The position numbers were made by a program, and so were the translations under genes. This document shows, one piece after another, positions 63,910-64,000 of a stretch of 64,000 bases of DNA (the first letter of the stretch is position 1; the number at the start of each line of letters is the position of its first letter). The notes beneath the pieces are model-generated. The model did no database searches, was not told where the DNA came from, and worked only from the letters and a program-made list of their open reading frames with translations. The stretch comes from Pycnopodia helianthoides (Eukaryota; Echinodermata; Asteroidea; Forcipulatida; Asteriidae). Location: the NCBI GenBank assembly GCA_032158295.1, contig CM063256.1:7599725-7663724 (forward strand). The letters run 5' to 3'.

Positions 63910-64000
63910 ATTGCCCAGTAGCTAGAGGCAGTTTGAATCCTGTATTTTAGCAGCAGGTGCCGCACTAAATCATTGGATGTTTAACTTGCAGTGGGGATAA

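Overview
The window reads as non-coding, repeat-dense DNA from a marine invertebrate deuterostome, most likely an echinoderm and perhaps a sea star. This is inferred from AT-rich DNA with no long ORFs, consensus splice signals, tRNA-derived SINEs and LINE tails, and swarms of short inverted-repeat elements (e.g. copies starting GGGCCCAATTTCATAGAGC). No complete protein-coding gene can be supported. The long ORFs fall in repeats, microsatellites or homopolymer tracts. The only plausible cellular coding signals are three candidate exons: 40556-40616, a GC/CpG-rich open segment ending at 44713, and 55086-55157. The first two end in the same codon phase, each followed by GTAAGT. The third follows a strong acceptor and is open in the matching phase. 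They would fit one plus-strand gene with two alternative upstream exons and introns of 10-15 kb, but I do not recognise the product.

Most of the window is mobile-element debris. Four TTAA-bounded MITE families (called A, B, C and D here, about 340-400 bp, ends TTAAAGG...CCTTTAA) recur 3-6 times each and often abut by sharing a TTAA. Family E (GGGCCC termini, about 170-300 bp) has about a dozen copies. Others are a 222-bp piggyBac-like MITE (11478-11699, 47389-47610), a 142-147-bp MITE with 6-bp target duplications (three copies), CAGG-ended elements with 5-7-bp duplications, and several fold-back elements. tRNA-derived SINEs lie at 20211-20568, 23468-23912, 29678-30062, 59901-60609 and 63842-63909. 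A 5'-truncated LINE with the end of a reverse transcriptase lies at 30905-31205. Nested insertions at 9695-10070, 28035-28256, 36108-36588, 38261-38653, 47387-47613, 52801-52942 and 60007-60345 give an insertion chronology.

The most interesting layer is a set of hammerhead-ribozyme-like modules: three copies of one subfamily (10117-10160, 35347-35390, 58005-58050), degenerate relatives of a second (25342-25382, 27707-27749, around 36605-36655), and an unrelated compact one at 50315-50353 next to a 39-nt poly(A). The first two subfamilies share an architecture (ribozyme, a covarying hairpin with a GAAA loop on the opposite strand, and conserved distal boxes), as expected for Penelope-like or retrozyme-type retroelement ends.

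The last 3.7 kb (60.3-63.4 kb) is a two-fold higher-order duplication of a SINE-containing block, each followed by an array of 86-bp repeats. Candidate regulatory sites include an RFX X-box fused to a palindrome (5880-5900), a convergent pair of CTCF-like motifs (34922-35035), and three phased AGGTCA half-sites (25108-25168).
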